A DNA stretch of 64,000 bases, from NCBI RefSeq assembly GCF_004664715.2, contig NC_051074.1, positions 19,817,058 to 19,881,057 of the forward strand. Reading direction: 5' to 3'. Below are positions 1 through 9,975 of this stretch, piece by piece. Position numbers and translations under genes: made by a program. Positions within the stretch are counted from its first letter, which is position 1, and each line of letters opens with the position of its first letter. Source of the stretch: Peromyscus leucopus. Lineage: Eukaryota > Chordata > Mammalia > Rodentia > Cricetidae. Under the pieces are notes generated by a model. The model saw nothing but the letters and a program-made list of their open reading frames with translations. It was not told where the DNA came from and did no database searches.

Positions 1-194
1 ACAGATAAATTCTCTCATTTGGAACCCAAACAAACTTAGTAACAAATTATTAGAGTACACTGTAGTGGTATTTGCTCTGTCCATGACCTTGGGCTACATG
101 GCCCGAAGAAGGCGGTGCTTCTTGCTGTTGTATGTGACCTCTTATAAGGAAAGGGAGAGGGGTCACCAGGTCCCTTCTCCCTGTTCCTGCTTCC

Positions 195-287
195 TGGTAT
201 GATTGAACACCTGACAGCCTGGGAATTGAACCTGGTTCCTCTGGAACATGTCAGTGTTCTTAACCACTGAGCCACCTCTCTCCTCTA
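195..287 (-). repeat. B2 SINE head fragment
   Basis: Read on the minus strand from about 287, the sequence follows the B2 SINE start: a GGTGGCTCAGTGGTTAAGA A-box region, then TTCCAGAGGA and GGTTCAATTCCCAG as the B box. The B2 body is lost after about 90 bp. Its 5' end abuts the tRNA-like sequence at 288 head to head. Assignment is by remembered consensus. Confidence 0.65.
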
Positions 288-363
288 GCCTGGCTAGCTC
301 AGTCAGTAGAACATGAGATTCTTAATCTCAGGGGTATGGGTTCGTGCCCCACATTGGGCACCA
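288..363 (+). pseudogene. tRNA-Lys(CTT)-like sequence with 3' CCA
   Basis: Positions 288-360 align over the full 73 nt of a tRNA-Lys(CTT). The D-loop region reads TAGCTCAGTCAGTAG, the anticodon stem TGAGA/TCTCA encloses TTCTTAA with anticodon CTT, and the T region is GGTTCGTGCCC. The acceptor stem has one mismatch (C7 against A66), and the conserved A of the T loop is T, so it is probably not a working gene. A CCA follows at 361-363. CCA is not encoded in vertebrate tRNA genes, so the copy passed through a mature tRNA and reverse transcription. The next bases open a long inverted repeat. Confidence 0.75.
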
Positions 364-365
364 GA

Positions 366-644
366 TAATGCTAGAAATCCATGAGAGTCTGCTTAAGGAA
401 TATTAGGGAATTTATTAAGATACAAATTGAGGAAATACACTCATGAGTACAGAACCGAGTAGACAGCTGAAGTCATCCTCTCTTCCCGGTGTGATCAAAC
501 TGCAAGGTGGATTCGCTCCCAGTCAGAACAGAGGATGACTTCAGCTGTCTACTCGGTTCTATATTCGTGAGTGTAATTCCTCAATTTTATCCTAATACAT
601 TCCTTAATACTCTTTAAGCAGACTCCTGTGGATTTCTTGCATTA
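366..644. repeat. Long imperfect inverted repeat, 115-bp arms
   Basis: The left arm (366-481) and the reverse complement of the right arm (530-644) match at roughly 85 percent by eye, with a 48-bp spacer (482-529). The inner ends are AGTCATCCTCT and AGAGGATGACT. In the minus-strand sense the left arm holds an AATAAA (near 410-417) and runs toward the CCA end of the tRNA-like sequence, whose complement resembles a tRNA-Lys primer-binding site. The arms therefore look like the R-U5 part of a retroviral LTR. The family is not recognised. Confidence 0.7.
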
Positions 645-968
645 GTATATAAGAAGAGTCAGCTAAATTTTTAGATGCAAAGCTGGCATGAAATAAAACT
701 ATCACATTTCTACTACAAAGCATGAAGATGTGGTAATGTTCAAACATGGCAACAAAACCACAGGATACCCAGAAACAAACCATGACACATGTTCAAACTC
801 TTCACCAAGTGAGCCTTCAGAAACAATAAAGACCACTAAGCACAGAGGTGTAGTTTTTAAAGGCTAGAATTATTCCATACCACATTGTAATAAAGACTAT
901 CTGATATTCTCATTTGATGCAGAAAGTATATTTGGCAAAGCTTACTACCTCTTGGTGAGAAAATCATC
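645..968. other. Unassigned A/T-rich DNA
   Basis: No gene or RNA is seen. The sequence is AT-rich and probably old repeat material that I cannot place. Confidence 0.4.
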
Positions 969-981
969 AAAAAGTAATAGA

Positions 982-1157
982 GCCAGGCGGTGGTGGCGCA
1001 CGCCTTTAATCCTAGCACTCGGGAGGCAGAGGCAGGCGGATCTCTGTGAGTTTGAGGCCAGCCTGGACTACCAAGTGAGTCCCAGGAAAGGCGCAAAGCT
1101 ACACAGAGAAACCCTGTCTCGGAAAAACCAAAAAAAAAAAAAAAAGAAAAAAGAAAA
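982..1157 (+). repeat. B1 SINE
   Basis: A full-length B1 with a GCCAGGCGGTGGTGGCGCAC head, a GGCGCAAAGCTACAC interior and an A-rich tail. Direct repeats of about 13 bp (AAAAAGTAATAGA) flank it at 969-981 and 1158-1170, showing L1-mediated insertion. Open frames on both strands here are SINE-derived and not genes. Confidence 0.95.
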
Positions 1158-1825
1158 AAAAAGTAATAGAAAGTGGTGCCACCAACTAAAAAAGCACATC
1201 TGTGAACAGCTGTTACACAGTTTAATGCTAAAAGTGACTGTTTTCCCCAAACCAATATCAAGAACAAGGCATCTGCCCTTACTATTCTAATACATCATTG
1301 CTCTACAGTGTGTCCATAAAGAGAGGGGAATGAAGTAAAATCGCATTGTCAACTGATCTTCCCTGTGAAATGCACTAAGAAATCCCCCCACCACAGCCAA
1401 AAGGTTACAGGATGAGAAAACAGTATACAAATCAACTTTGTATACTATCAACAAATAGAGAATTTTTAAAATTTCAATAGTATCCCAAAGTTGAACTATT
1501 TAGTTAGATTTAACAAAAAATTTACTCACAGGGTACAGTAAAAAATTATGGCTACCAGGAAGAGAAACTGATAAAGAAAAGTGGATGCCTACCTCATTAT
1601 CTAGATGTCACCTCACCTTAGATGATCTACAGATTGTTGCAATTCCAATAAAAGGCTGAGATCTTCAGTGTAAAGTCAAAGGACCCAGCCTAGTCAAATA
1701 TTCTGAGAGGGAATAAGGACTTATATTTACCCTACAATAACAGTAGCTGAACTTTACTGCATTTTCACAAAAAACAAAAACAGAGGTCAGTGTAACTAAG
1801 TTCTGATGTCAAAATGGACCAACAT

Positions 1826-1946
1826 GGGTCAGGTGGTGGTGGTGCACACCTTTAATCACAGCACTTGGGAGGCAGAGCCAGACGGATCTCTGTGAGTTTG
1901 AGGCTAGCCTGGTCTACAGAGCAAGATCCAGGACAGGCACCAAAAA

Positions 1947-1989
<43 letters not shown>

Positions 1990-2019
1990 CCTGTCTCAAA
2001 AAACAAAACAAAGCAAAAT
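1826..2019 (+). repeat. B1 SINE with internal (AC)n
   Basis: A B1 head (GGTGGTGGTGCACACCTTTAATC) and body run to about 1948. A microsatellite (AC)18 at 1949-1985 then replaces the usual tail region before CCTGTCTCAAAAAAC. Near-identical flanks (ATGGACCAACATG at 1813-1825 and ATAGATCAACATG at 2020-2032) are its target duplication. Confidence 0.9.
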
Positions 2020-2242
2020 AGATCAACATGTACAACTATAATCAACTGATAATTGTGCCAGAACAAGTGGATGTCTCAATACAAAAACCTTTGCCATTTG
2101 CCATAGACTTTTGCCATTATAATTTACCAAATAAAGATGAATGCAAATAGACTATAGGACTATAGATGGAATTATAATATAGAAAAAACACAAAAATTCT
2201 AAAAGAAAGTATAGGGAAAAAATTCTGTGCCCTTGGGTTAGA

Positions 2243-2243
<1 letters not shown>

Positions 2244-2300
<57 letters not shown>
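2244..2300 (+). repeat. Homopolymer A57
   Basis: An uninterrupted run of 57 A lies inside the older L1 fragment. No SINE body precedes it, so it is an expanded L1-internal A tract or the tail of a very short insertion. The exact length is likely to vary between individuals and is error-prone in assembly. Confidence 0.9.
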
Positions 2301-2304
<4 letters not shown>

Positions 2305-2520
2305 CAAAAATTACAAACCATAAAGAAAAGTATAGTTTGGAGTCTCTTGAAATTTATGACATTTATTCTTCAAAGGATACATGTAGTAATACGAACTAGT
2401 GATAAAATGGAAGTATTCACAAACCACCTATTTGCATAGGTCTTGATTCTAGAATATCTAGAGAACTTTTAGACCTCTTTAATCATACCAACAAGACCTC
2501 TTTAAAAACAAAAGAATCTG

Positions 2521-3285
2521 CACCAACATTTTATCAAAAAAACTACAAATTACCAATAAAGCACAAAAATTCCCAGTGTCATTAGTTATCAAACAAACAA
2601 ACAACTCCAACAAAAAACCCTCAAAGGAACACTACAGGGAAAAAAAAACATAGACAAATATCCTTGATGAACACAGATGAAAAGATCCTCAACAAAGTAC
2701 TAGCAGAATACTCACTATAATCAACTTTGATCTATCCCAAGGATGCAGGGATGTTTCAAATGAATAGATAAATACATGACACCAATAAAATGAAGGATAA
2801 AAATCATATCAAAACACATAGAAAAAAATCAAAAGATGCAGAAAAAATGTTTGATACAATTCAATATCCCTTGATCTTAAAAAAAAAAAAAAACCCTGAA
2901 GAAATTTGGTGTATCATAAAGGCTTTTGGTGATAGTCCTTCTATCAACATCATACTGAATGGGGAAAAGTTGAAAGCAAAAATCAAACACAAGAAAGACA
3001 AAGGCGTGGATGGCCTTCACTGCTTTGATTAAGCGTTCTACTGGAAGTCTTCATCAGAGCAGATAGGCAAGAGAGAAATAAAAGAAATCCCAATTATCCC
3101 TGTTTACAAATGGCATGATTCTATATAGAGAAAAATCAAATGACTCTACCAAAAATCTGTATAAAGAAACAATTTTGGTCACATTTCAAGACTGAAATCA
3201 ATACACAAAATGACCAAAATACTTTACAGTAATAAAAGACTCTCTAAGGAGGAACTCATGAAAGCAATCCCATTTATAGTAGCTA

Positions 3286-3320
<35 letters not shown>

Positions 3321-4637
3321 AGGAATATATCTAACCAAAGAAATGAAAGGTATCTACAATGAAAATTACAAAAAAAAAAAAAAATACAAAAAAGAACATG
3401 ATTAATTAGATTGATGTTGCACACACACACACAAAATGGAAAATGGATTGGAGGAATTACTGTTGAATAATCTTATGAAATACCCACACTATTAACAGTT
3501 ATTTTGAGAGTCAACACACACTCAGTAAAATGCCAAGAAATTCTTTACAAAACTACAAAAACAATTTCTAAAACAGATCTACAAGTCACCCAAGATGGTT
3601 GAAATAATCTAGAATGACAATGAATAAAACCTTAGGCATCATAATATATGATTTAAAACATACTGCAGAGCCACAGTAACCAAAACAGTATGGTACTCAT
3701 ATAAAAACAGATGCATTAACTAATAGAACAAAATTGAGATTCCAGAAACAATTTTTTTAAACTAAAGTGCCCAAAGTATACAGTAGAGAGAGGTTGGTAC
3801 TGGCAATAAATGCTGGGACATTAATATAAAAGACAGAGTTGCACTTAGCTCTCACCCTGTACAAAAATTGACTCAAAATAGACTGAAGACCTAAGTGAGA
3901 CCTGAAGCAATAAAACTACTGGGGACAAAATTTGGAAAGCATTTCAAGACAACAGCATAGTCGATGATTTTTGTATAGCCTCCCCTCCCCAAACATGGGG
4001 AATAAGAGCAGAAACAGACAGTGAGACTACCGTGAACTGAAAAGGTTCCAAGCAACAAAGGAAACAGGCAGAGGTGCAAAGAAACAGCACACAGGGAGCA
4101 GGCAGGGCCGCCAAGCAATAATCCCGACCAATGATGAGCAGGGCCTCCAAGCAATAATCCCCGACAAATGATCAATTCCCAAACTCAAGCAGCAACAAAA
4201 AATAATCAACTCAAAATGGGCAAATAATTTGAGGAGGCACTTTTCAAAAGAAGAAATATAATTGCCCAATGTCTGAAAGATGTAACTAGTCATCAGGGAA
4301 ATACAAATCAAAACTATGATAGGACCTCACCCAGGTTAGAGTAGCACTCTAACCTGTCACAACACAATGATGGTGATGTGGCGGGAAGCAGACACTGACA
4401 TTACTCACAGGATGTGGATAAGCACAGCAGTTATGCAGAGCAGTGTTGGCGGACTACAAAAACTAAAATCACCTGTGTTGTATGATCCAGCCCCCTACAC
4501 TCCTGGATATATATACAAAGGAAATTAAATCAGCAAGTGAAAGAAATAAGTGCATTCTTGTGTTTGTTAGAGCACCGATCACAGTAACTAAGATTTAAAA
4601 TCAAGCTAAGATTCCACCAACAGATAAACGGATAAAC
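2521..4637 (+). repeat. L1 ORF2 3' part, decayed
   Basis: Shows the conserved order of the L1 reverse-transcriptase and C-terminal coding region. Landmarks are the ATCCTTGATGAACACAGATG and CCTCAACAAAGTACTAGCAG block, ATCAACATCATACTGAATGG near 2943, the AAAGCAATCCCATTTATAGT block near 3262, and the AGACCTAAGTGAGACCTGAA block near 3890. Frames are broken throughout and A-runs (3287-3318 and others) are expanded. No endonuclease end is seen, so it is 5' truncated or patchy. Confidence 0.8.
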
Positions 4638-4673
4638 GTGTAGCATCCATAAAACCAAAAAAAAAAAAAAAAA

Positions 4674-4858
4674 GCCAGGCGGTGGTGGCGCATGCCTTTA
4701 ATCCCAGCACTCGGGAGGCAGAGCCAGGCGGATCTCTGTGAGTTCGAGGCCAGTCTGGGCTACCAAGTGAGTTCCAGGAAAGGCGCAAAGCTACACAGAG
4801 AAACCCTGTCTCGAAAAACAAAAACAAAAACAAAAACAAAAAAAACAAAACAAAAAAA
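4674..4858 (+). repeat. B1 SINE with (AAAAAC)n tail
   Basis: An intact B1 of the local young type, with a tail of repeated AAAAAC. The 11-bp sequence GTGTAGCATCC occurs at 4638-4648 and directly after the tail at 4859-4869. The extra A-rich stretch 4651-4673 between the first copy and the B1 head looks like another B1 tail (ends AAAACCAAAA...), so two insertion events may be superimposed. Confidence 0.95.
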
Positions 4859-4999
4859 GTGTAGCATCCTGATAAATTGTAATTGTATTCATTATATAGT
4901 ATTTTCAGGCGCATATTGAAGCTCAAAGCCCAGATACCCAAGGCAATCCTGAGGGGGTGGGGGACAAAAGAAGACTAATATGGGAGGTACTGTCACACC

Positions 5000-5295
5000 C
5001 AAATTCAAGTTCTACTAGTTGTCAATCAGTGTGGTACTAGCACAAAACCAGGCATGTAGATCAATGGAGCGGTATAGAAGACCCAGAGAAATAGAAGTCC
5101 ACACAACTTCAGCCTCCTGGGTCTTTATTATACAGTGCAGAATAAAATACAACAGCATCTTCATAGAATGGGAACACTGATATCAGTTCTTAAAAGAATT
5201 AAACTAGGTACTAAGATCTCACCTTGCACAAAATTCAACTCCATTTGGATCAGAGACCTTAACATAAAACCTCTATGTCTGAAACTGCTGGAGGA
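5000..5295 (+). repeat. Second L1 ORF2 fragment
   Basis: The segment repeats the same L1 ORF2 region already present near 3690-3900 (GTGTGGTACTAGCACAAAA, ATGTAGATCAATGG, then GATCAGAGACCTTAACATAAAACC). It is therefore a separate insertion or a rearranged duplicate. It ends in a 20-bp tandem array. Confidence 0.7.
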
Positions 5296-5297
5296 CA

Positions 5298-5397
5298 AGG
5301 CAAGGAGCACCCTTCAAAACAAGGAGCACCCTTCAAGACAAGGAGCACCCTTCAAGACAAGGAGCACCCTTCAAAACAAGGAGCACCCTTCAAGACA
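5298..5397 (+). repeat. 20-bp tandem repeat, five copies
   Basis: Five near-perfect copies of a 20-bp unit (ACAAGGAGCACCCTTCAAGA type, with A/G variation at the last positions). The first copy differs (GGCAAGGAGCACCC). The unit looks expanded from the L1 sequence at its left edge, GAGGACAAGGCAAGG. Confidence 0.9.
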
Positions 5398-5422
5398 GTT
5401 ATCTGTGAGGACTTCCTACAGG

Positions 5423-6060
5423 ACTGTGCTGGCTAGTTGATGTCAATGTGACACAAGCTAGATTTATTTGGGACAAGGGGGCCATAATTGAAACAACATC
5501 TCCCCCTGGACTGGCCTGTGGCCCAGACTACGGTCCACTTTCTTGATCGAAGATAGATGCAGGAGAGCCCAGCTCACTGTGGGCGGTGGTCCCAGTTCTT
5601 ATAAGAGGACAGGCTGAGCGGGCCATGAGGAGCAAGCCAGTAAGCAGCACCCCTCCACGGCCTCGGCATCTGCTCCTGCCTCCTGTTCCTGCCTTGACTT
5701 TCTGCCCTGCCTTCCCTCGGTGATGGATTACAGTGGGGAAGTATAAGTGAAATCAGCCCTGTTCTCAGTTTTCTATCAGCTGGGGGAGCCTGGAAGACAG
5801 TAGTGTTGAGATCAATGAGGACTATGGAGGGCCAGCTCAAGAGGGTTCAGAGGGGGACAATATTAGCAACTGAGCCAGAGCCATTCTTATCATATTTTGG
5901 GAGAGAATGTGGCTGCTCTTTGCCTGTCCTAAGAAAATGATTAGGGCTAAATTTTAAAAAGGTTGCACTGATTTCAATCAGTGGCTGGACAGTGGCTGAG
6001 CAGTGGATGGACAATGGCTGGACCTTTTATGAGCACTTTTCTCCTGTGAGTTGGCCTGAT
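5423..6060 (+). repeat. Rodent medium-reiterated repeat, copy 1
   Basis: Starts GTGCTGGCTAGTTGATGTCA and contains GACACAAGCTAGA, AAGCAGCACCCCTCCACGGCCTC and TGCTCCTGCCTCC, all shared with the copies at 22.8, 24.7 and 43.7 kb. It is a rodent-specific dispersed family (RMER/URR1-like, exact RepeatMasker name not assignable by eye). Confidence 0.75.
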
Positions 6061-6063
6061 ACC

Positions 6064-6433
6064 TTGTCTTAGTTAAGGTTTCTATTGCTGTGCAGAGACA
6101 CCATGACCGTGGCAACTTTTATAAAGCAAAACATTTAATTGTGGCTGGCTTACAGTTCAGAGGTCTAGTCCATTATTATCACGGCAGGAAGCATGGCAGC
6201 ATGCAGGCAGACACGGTGCTAGAGAGGTAGCTAAGAGTTCTACATCTGGGTCTTCAGACAGCAGGAAGAGACAGTGAGACACTGAGCCTGGCTTGAGCAT
6301 CTGAGATCTCAGAGCCTGCCCTCCAGTGACACACTTCCTCCAGGAAAGCCACACCTACTCCAATAAGGCCACGCTTCCTAAGAGTGCCACTCCCTATGGG
6401 CCTATGGTGGCCATTTTTATTCAAACCACTACA
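6064..6433 (-). repeat. Rodent medium-reiterated repeat, second type
   Basis: Begins TGTCTTAGTTAAGGTTTCTA and includes GGCAGGAAGCATGGCAGCAT, GACACACTTCCTCCAGGAA and CAAACCACTACA, a well-known rodent dispersed sequence. The open frame on the minus strand here belongs to the repeat. Confidence 0.75.
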
Positions 6434-6879
6434 TTCGGTTCACTGTACATTTCTGAAGTATTAGACTAGGAAGGCTGCTCAGTGCCCAAACCACGCCTAC
6501 GAAGAGAAAGGTGTGCAAAAACTGCTTTTTTTTACATTTTTAATTTTTTTCACAAGGAGATTATAAAACATGTATGGAAATTCCGAGGTCCTGGAATATC
6601 CAAAGCAACCCTGTGGGAGACAAGACAGGAAGTCAGACTGCAGTAGAGGGTGGCAAATGGACAGACAGGAGCAATGGAGCCCAGGAATGGACACGGCTTC
6701 CAGACTCAGTTGATGTTTGAACAAAGAACCAAAATAATAAAATGGGAGGACTTGCTGACAGAGAAACAGGGACACAGATGACAAAGGGAACCTGACAGCT
6801 GTTGCATTTGGTGCTCCAAAAATTAAGATGATTCATACTTTAATGCAATAGCTAAAAACAGAGACATTTTTAAAGAAAA
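6434..6879. other. Unassigned DNA
   Basis: No feature recognised. A T-rich patch lies at 6530-6550. The open frames on the minus strand have no recognisable domain. Confidence 0.4.
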
Positions 6880-7900
6880 CACGAGATTGTGATTCAGAGA
6901 GTAGTCAAAACATCTAAGACAGAAAATACAACATTAACAAATTGAGTATTTGATTCTGTCAAAGTTAACCAATCCCACTCGGAAGGAAAAGTCACAGAAC
7001 ACCAAAACACACATCTAAAAACTTACATGTGGAATAAAGCCCTATAAGCTGACAATCCAGTTTTAAAATGGTCAGATCTAAATGGAAGATCCAAAAATCT
7101 CCCATAGAATGATAAATGTGAATGGCAAAAACAGGGAAAAGATACTCCTAAGCATGATTCATTAGGCCATACAAATTAAAGCCATCATTAAATACTACCA
7201 TACAGTCACCAGAGTGCTGTTTGATAATATCAAATGTTGGCAAGAATGTGAAGCAACTGGAACTCTCAGGCCTTGACAGTGGACATGTAAAAAAGTGCTA
7301 CCAATTTAGAAAACATCTGAACTGTACTGAATAAGATTAAATACCACACCAATTGCACAATCCAGCAATTCTACCCCTAGGTGTCTGCTTAAGACAAATG
7401 AAAATATATGCCATCCAAAAAAATTGAATGTTTATAGAGCGTTATATTGAACAAATACTGGATGCCTGCCAGGTGTCTGTCAAGATGAAAATGAATGAAT
7501 GAAGGGTAAGGTAACCCTACATTAAATGGGGGGTATATGCATCAATAAAAGGGGATGAATTATTGACCACACAGATGAATCTCAAAAGCATTATATTACA
7601 TGAAAGAAGTCATGGAAAGCCTGTATTATATGAATCAGTTTTTATGGAGTTAGCAAAAGCTACTGTGTGGTCGTCAAGGTTGGTAGTGGCTGCTCTGAGA
7701 TGGAACTCGGGATTGACAGAGAGGCATGCGTGAATCCATCAGGGAAACAAAGATGGTCTGTGTGTCCACAGGGTACGGGTTTCTCAGCAGCATCCATTTG
7801 TCACACTGGTGGATGTACATTTTAGCTTCATGTTCTTCATTATTTGTAAATTCGATATCAAAAGAAAAATCAAATATTAAGCTGCACTTTACTGACATGC
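6880..7900 (+). repeat. Ancient L1 3' end
   Basis: A diverged mammalian L1 3' portion. Recognisable stretches are the CAGCAATTCTACCCCTAGGT block near 7361, GATGAATCTCAAAAGCATTATA near 7575, a GAAAGAAGTCATGGAAAGCC block, and a TAGTGGCTGCTCTGAGATGG block near 7684. The arrangement matches the L1M class. Confidence 0.7.
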
Positions 7901-8472
7901 ATGTGGAATTACAGAAGGGTAAGGCTGATGACATCTGTAATTCATTTTGAAACGCTTCCTACCTAAATAAACTGGTAGGAGAGAGGGATGGAAGACGAGC
8001 TGGCATCTAATAAGTCAAACACAGAAAAAATGCAATGGAATGAAAACAGTGGGAAAATAGAGCTAACCTCTGCTAACAGCTTTCATGTTTCACATCTGAA
8101 TTTTTCATAATAAATATTCTCTTCTAAAATGTCACAGAACTTTGTGTCATGTTCTCTCTGTAGAACTTTGCCTACATCATATTTCCTCTTCCTCTCCCTC
8201 CCTTCCTGTCTCTCATTTTTCAGACAGTGTCTTGCTATCTAGTCCAGCATGGTTTCAAACCCTTTCTCCTCAGGCGTCAGCCTCCCAGGAGCTCGTGATA
8301 CAAGCACGCCCTCTTTTATTTAAGGCTCCACATTCATCATTGCAGCTTCACTGAAAAGCTTGGTGATGTGCAGAAACCTTCACATACGAGCCCCCTACCC
8401 TCACCTTGCCGATGGTTTCTCTCACCAGGACTGCCCTACCAGATGCTGTTGAGAAACACTTTGCTTAGAAAC
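7901..8472. other. Unassigned DNA
   Basis: No gene or clear repeat. It holds pyrimidine-rich stretches (8165-8230) and an AT-rich part near 8100. Confidence 0.4.
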
Positions 8473-8483
8473 TTCTAGAATTT

Positions 8484-8649
8484 ATGCCTGGCAGCAGTGG
8501 TACACACACCATTATCTCCAGCACTTGGGAGGCAGAGGCAGGTGGATCTCTGTGTGTTACAGAGCAAGTTCCTGGATAGTCAGGGCTGTTACACAGAGAA
8601 ACCCTATCTCAAAAAACAGTAATGGGAGTAGGGGAGGAAAAAAAGAAAT
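8484..8649 (+). repeat. Older B1 SINE
   Basis: A diverged B1 (GCCTGGCAGCAGTGGTACAC head, CAGCACTTGGGAGGCAGAGG core, ACACAGAGAAACCCTATCTC end) with an internal deletion. Target duplications TTCTAGAATTT lie at 8473-8483 and 8650-8660. Confidence 0.9.
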
Positions 8650-8812
8650 TTCTAGAATTTGACTGAACTGAGGCAGTAACAGGATGTAGGGAAGTGATGT
8701 CACAGGCTGTGGGGAGGTGATGTCATAACACTAGTCTGTCCATATAACTTTCCCCAATACCTACACAGAGCCTCAAAGGCTGTCCAGCTCTGCAGCTGAC
8801 ACAGACACGCGC

Positions 8813-9062
8813 CCTCCACCTCACAGCCTGCACACACGTCCTCCACCTCACAGCCTGCACATGCGCCCTCCACCTCACAGCCTGCACACACGTCCTCCAC
8901 CTCACAGCCTGCACACACGTCCTCCACCTCACAGCCTGCACACACGTCCTCCACCTCACAGCCTGCACACACGTCCTCCACCTCACAGCCTGCACACGCG
9001 CCCTCCACCTCACAGCCTGCACACACGTCCTCCACCTCACAGCCTGCACACATGCTCTCCAC
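8813..9062. repeat. 27-bp minisatellite, about nine copies
   Basis: Tandem copies of a 27-bp unit containing CCACCTCACAGCCTGCACAC. The last bases alternate between ACACGT and the variants ATGCGC, ACGCGC and ACATGC. Because 27 is a multiple of three, several frames stay open on both strands and give spurious repeated peptides (for example CAGCEVEDV on the minus strand). There is no sign of a gene. Confidence 0.95.
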
Positions 9063-9130
9063 CTGGGCTCTGCAAGATCTGTTTCAGAGCAGGTATGAAA
9101 GCTGACGAATTTACCAAATATCTAGACTAG

Positions 9131-9790
9131 AAGGAGGAAGCATTTTTCTCAGGTAGATGGATGGTTGTTGTGATGAATTTCTCCGGGGAAAGGCTAGGGA
9201 AGGGCAAAGACGTTGACCCCAGAGCTAAAAATGAGAGCTATGAACAGCCGCCAAAAAAACCCAGCTGATTCCCCTGCCTGGAAACGAGAGACATCAAAGG
9301 AGAGATTCAATTAGAGCAGCGAGTTTAAAATCATGGCTGGGCTGTCTGTCTTTATCGGCTCACATCACTAATGAAATCGGAATCTCCGTGGAGAGGACTG
9401 AGGAAAATTCAGAAACAGAAGGGGTGTTGGGAGGACCTGCATTTAGAAGCCGGTAGCCTGGGAGAACAGGTGTTTAAAATTAATCAGCGGGCCTTGACAT
9501 GGCGATCCTGGGTCTGCTTCCTCGGGGAGAGAAATCACTGGAAGGAAAAGAAAATGCAAATGCAAATAAGGCGTGCCATGAGCTGTCACGTTACCACACA
9601 CGGTCCCTTGGGGCGGAAGCCACTGCAGGGCTTAGCCTGTCCCCACAGAGGCCAGCATGCTGCAGCCTCTGGTTTGTGCCCTCCCCTATGACCAAGGATC
9701 CGTCCTCCTGCCCTGGCCTCCCCACTTAGGAGTACGGTGAGGGCCTCTGCTCTCAACTAACGCACCAGAGCCAGCTCTGGGTAAGATCAC
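9131..9790. other. Unique DNA, candidate conserved element
   Basis: A repeat-free stretch with moderate GC. It includes 9180-9540, which has the texture of a conserved non-coding element: AATTAGAG, TTTATCGGCT, CTAATGAAATCGG and a TTTAAAATTAATC homeobox-like site near 9474. Short open frames have no domain. Function is not known. Confidence 0.35.
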
Positions 9791-9814
9791 CACAGAAGTT
9801 GTCAGCCGCTGTCC

Positions 9815-9975
9815 CCACTCATTCATAGCAAGTGAATCTGAGTTCAAACCATAACTCGGCCACATTCTGTGGAGCACTGAACACAAAACCCAGCAGCATT
9901 CCAGTCTGGAGCCTTCATTTGCAAGATCTGCTGGATGTGGTAAAAATGCCCTGAGGGAGCACTTAGCACCCACAA
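9815..9975 (-). repeat. MIR-like ancient SINE
   Basis: Contains degenerate MIR order: GAGTTCAAACC, then CTCGGCCACATTC, then TTCATTTGC and a GGGAGCACTTAGCA end. It is diverged and the boundaries are approximate. Confidence 0.45.

Larger units (their letters stand above)
1380..2520 (+). repeat. Old L1 ORF2-derived fragment
   Basis: Diverged segments are recognisable in L1 order, including TGATCTACAGATTG followed by CCAATAAAA, and later the CCTTGGGTTAGAC region. Many frame breaks are present. A B1 interrupts it at 1826-2019 and a 57-base A tract at 2244-2300. Subfamily not assigned. Confidence 0.6.

Noticed and set aside
288..363. Functional tRNA-Lys gene
   Set aside because: The CCA is in the DNA, the acceptor stem has a mismatch and a conserved T-loop A is changed; a retro-copy fits better.
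857..1290. 136- and 112-codon frames near 1 kb
   Set aside because: Both are translations of a B1 SINE and its flanks; the same peptides (ETGFLCVALRLSW) recur at the B1 copies at 4.7 and 40.3 kb.
8813..9062. CRISPR-like array
   Set aside because: Units are directly tandem with no unique spacers, and the genome is a rodent.
8700..9130. Repeat proteins on both strands
   Set aside because: 27-bp minisatellite artefact; no conserved start, no splice sites, all frames open.
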